The notes under the pieces were generated by a model that worked only from the letters and a program-made list of their open reading frames with translations, did not search any database and was not told the DNA's origin. From Gemmatimonadota bacterium (GTDB lineage: Bacteria; Latescibacterota; UBA2968; UBA8231): DNA of 37,939 nt. The first letter of the stretch is position 1; each line of letters starts with the position of its first letter. The stretch lies in contig JABHDC010000120.1 in assembly GCA_018673255.1 (NCBI GenBank), forward strand, positions 1-37,939, read 5' to 3'. The position numbers and the translations under genes were made by a program. Shown here in pieces: positions 36,541 to 37,939 of the stretch.

Positions 36541-37493
36541 GGTCGGGTCACGTACACGTGAAGGTACCTGCCTCGGCAGCCAACCTGGGACCAGGATTCG
36601 ACTGCCTGGGACTGGCCCTGTCTCTCTATCTGGAGTTGACGGTCGAGCCGTTGGATGGACAGGGCCCCCACGAACTTGTGCTCGAAGGCGAGGGGGCCGG
36701 TACGTTGCCGCGTGACGAGAGCAATCTGCTGCTGAAGACCCTTCTTGAGGCCTGCACGGAACACGGCTTCGTACCGCCCCGGTTGCGGGTCAAGGTGGTC
36801 AATGCGATTCCTCTCCGTCGTGGATTGGGAAGCAGTGCCGCCGCCTTCGTGGCCGGACGGGCGGCGGGGCACGCCCTGGGTGGCGCACCGCTGGATCGGG
36901 ACGGCCTGTTGGAAGAGGGACTCCAGTACGAGGGGCATGCCGACAATGTCGCGCCGAGCCTGATGGGTGGATTCACCGTCGTCTATCGCTATGGGGATGA
37001 CATTGCCTGGGAACGACTCGAGCCGCCTCCAGGCGTGGTTGCCGTCGTGGCTGTTCCTGCCTTTGAGTTATCGACGAAACGTTCGCGTGCCGCGCTGCCG
37101 GACATGGTGAGTCGTGAAGATGCCGTCCATGCCCTGTCGCATACGGCCCTGGCTGTGGCGGCTGTAGCCACCGGCCACCCCGAATTGCTTGGTCGCGCGA
37201 TGGAGGATCGTCTCCATGAACCCTACCGGGCGCCCCTGGTGCCCGGCTTTGAGGCGGTGCGCCATGCCGCCACGGCGGCCGGGGCGCTGGGTGCGTCGTT
37301 GAGTGGGGCGGGGCCATCGGTCGTCGCCCTGAGTCTCCGTTCGGCTACCTCTGACGTGGCCGCAGCCATGACGCAGGCCTGGAAAGACGTTGGCGTGGAC
37401 AGTCGAGCACTGATACTGGATATCGAGCCGAAGGGATTGCTCGTGGAACCGCAGGATGGGATCGCACAATCGATGGACAGGGAATCAGCATGA
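36537..37493 (+). CDS. thrB: Homoserine kinase
   Basis: 318 residues, GHMP-kinase superfamily. The N-terminal 'VPASAANLGPGFDCLGLAL' is the homoserine-kinase signature, and the ATP-binding loop Pro92-Leu-Arg-Arg-Gly-Leu-Gly-Ser-Ser-Ala-Ala-Ala is intact. 'GHADNVAPSLMGG' and the late 'GASLSGAGPSV' motif match the family. It phosphorylates L-homoserine with ATP in threonine synthesis. Neither thrC nor thrA is adjacent; instead it lies between a hemW-like gene and a polysaccharide-export gene, both joined by 4-nt overlaps. That is an unusual placement, so its promoter is probably the lepA one. Confidence 0.94.
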   Translation: MRSGHVHVKVPASAANLGPGFDCLGLALSLYLELTVEPLDGQGPHELVLEGEGAGTLPRDESNLLLKTLLEACTEHGFVPPRLRVKVVNAIPLRRGLGSSAAAFVAGRAAGHALGGAPLDRDGLLEEGLQYEGHADNVAPSLMGGFTVVYRYGDDIAWERLEPPPGVVAVVAVPAFELSTKRSRAALPDMVSREDAVHALSHTALAVAAVATGHPELLGRAMEDRLHEPYRAPLVPGFEAVRHAATAAGALGASLSGAGPSVVALSLRSATSDVAAAMTQAWKDVGVDSRALILDIEPKGLLVEPQDGIAQSMDRESA

Positions 37494-37939
37494 GGATACG
37501 CAGGATCGCTCTGGTCGCCGTCTGCATGTGGGCATCCATGCTCCCGGCTCAGGAAACCGGGGGGCGCAGCTCGGCGCGGGTGGATGGCAGGGCTGCCAGC
37601 GAATCGCAAGCCACGGAGGAGGATCTCGAAGCTGGTGGCGACAAGGCGGTCGGCAGCGGGGTACTGCTGATCGGGATGGAAGCCTATCGCGAGGTATTGC
37701 GCAGTGGGCAGTATCTTGTCGGTCCCGGCGACAGATTCCTGATCCAGGTGTCCGGACTTGACGCGCCTGTCGAGGCAACCGTGCTGGCTGAAGGGGGCCT
37801 GTTTATCCCAGGGGCGGGCAGAGCCCAGGTCGGCGGGTTGAGCCTGCGCCAGGCTCGAGCTGTCGTCGACGACGTCTACCAGCGATACGTTCAAGTCGGC
37901 TCGGTTGCTATCGAACTGAGTGCGCCTCGACGCCTCCCC
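37490..37939 (+). CDS. Polysaccharide export protein (Wza/Poly_export type), N-terminal part, truncated by window end
   Basis: ATG 37490 overlaps the thrB stop as ATGA and the frame stays open to the last base, giving 150 residues. The first 20 or so residues (basic start, Ile-Ala-Leu-Val-Ala-Val core, 'MLPAQE' end) form a likely signal peptide; no lipobox Cys is visible at the cleavage region. A low-complexity acidic linker follows to about residue 60. From about 75, 'YLVGPGDRFLIQVSG' starts the Poly_export domain, with 'EGGLFIPGAGRAQVGGLSLRQA' (split in two for length) typical of Wza-like proteins. Family members form the periplasm-spanning outer-membrane channel for exopolysaccharide. This implies a diderm host and more envelope genes downstream. 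Confidence 0.88.
   Translation, partial: MRIRRIALVAVCMWASMLPAQETGGRSSARVDGRAASESQATEEDLEAGGDKAVGSGVLLIGMEAYREVLRSGQYLVGPGDRFLIQVSGLDAPVEATVLAEGGLFIPGAGRAQVGGLSLRQARAVVDDVYQRYVQVGSVAIELSAPRRLP

Overview
The window is about 38 kb of high-GC (roughly 60%) bacterial chromosome. All 24 supported genes lie on the + strand and are packed with 1-14 nt overlaps or very short gaps. Nothing in it indicates a phage, plasmid, transposon, tRNA, rRNA or CRISPR. The housekeeping block (lepA, lepB, a hemW-type gene, thrB) fits a free-living, probably double-membraned bacterium, because a polysaccharide-export (Wza-like) gene follows. I cannot assign a phylum from the sequence alone; an uncultivated, diderm, high-GC lineage is my guess.

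Region 1 (1-9986) looks like part of an extracellular polymer or cell-surface glycoconjugate locus. It holds the 3' end of an AsnB-type asparagine synthetase, a 57-residue single-TM protein, an ArnT/PMT-like GT-C membrane glycosyltransferase, a complete AsnB, a NodB-type deacetylase, an M55 (DppA-like) D-aminopeptidase, a second AsnB-like protein with an altered N-terminus, a CapA-type protein and a SAM methyltransferase.

Region 2 (9994-32857) is the striking part. It contains eleven consecutive paralogues of one architecture: an N-terminal polytopic GT-C-like membrane domain of about 375-410 residues with an invariant Asp-Asp in the first extracytoplasmic loop, followed by a C-terminal block of 4-9 TPRs. 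This is the layout of the eukaryotic TMTC (transmembrane and TPR) O-mannosyltransferases. A single GT4-like glycosyltransferase sits between copies 2 and 3. Every junction in the array is a 1- or 4-nt stop/start overlap, so the set is probably transcribed together and translationally coupled. The copies are strongly diverged from each other, which argues for long maintenance and specialisation, not recent amplification or an assembly artefact. My inference is a repertoire of lipid-sugar-dependent glycosyltransferases with periplasmic TPR domains that select different acceptors; the acceptors are not visible here.

Region 3 (32858-37939) starts with a plausible promoter with a perfect TTGACA box. 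It then runs lepA (EF4), lepB (signal peptidase I), a hemW-like radical SAM gene, thrB (homoserine kinase) and the 5' part of a polysaccharide-export gene that continues past the window, so envelope or polysaccharide genes resume downstream.
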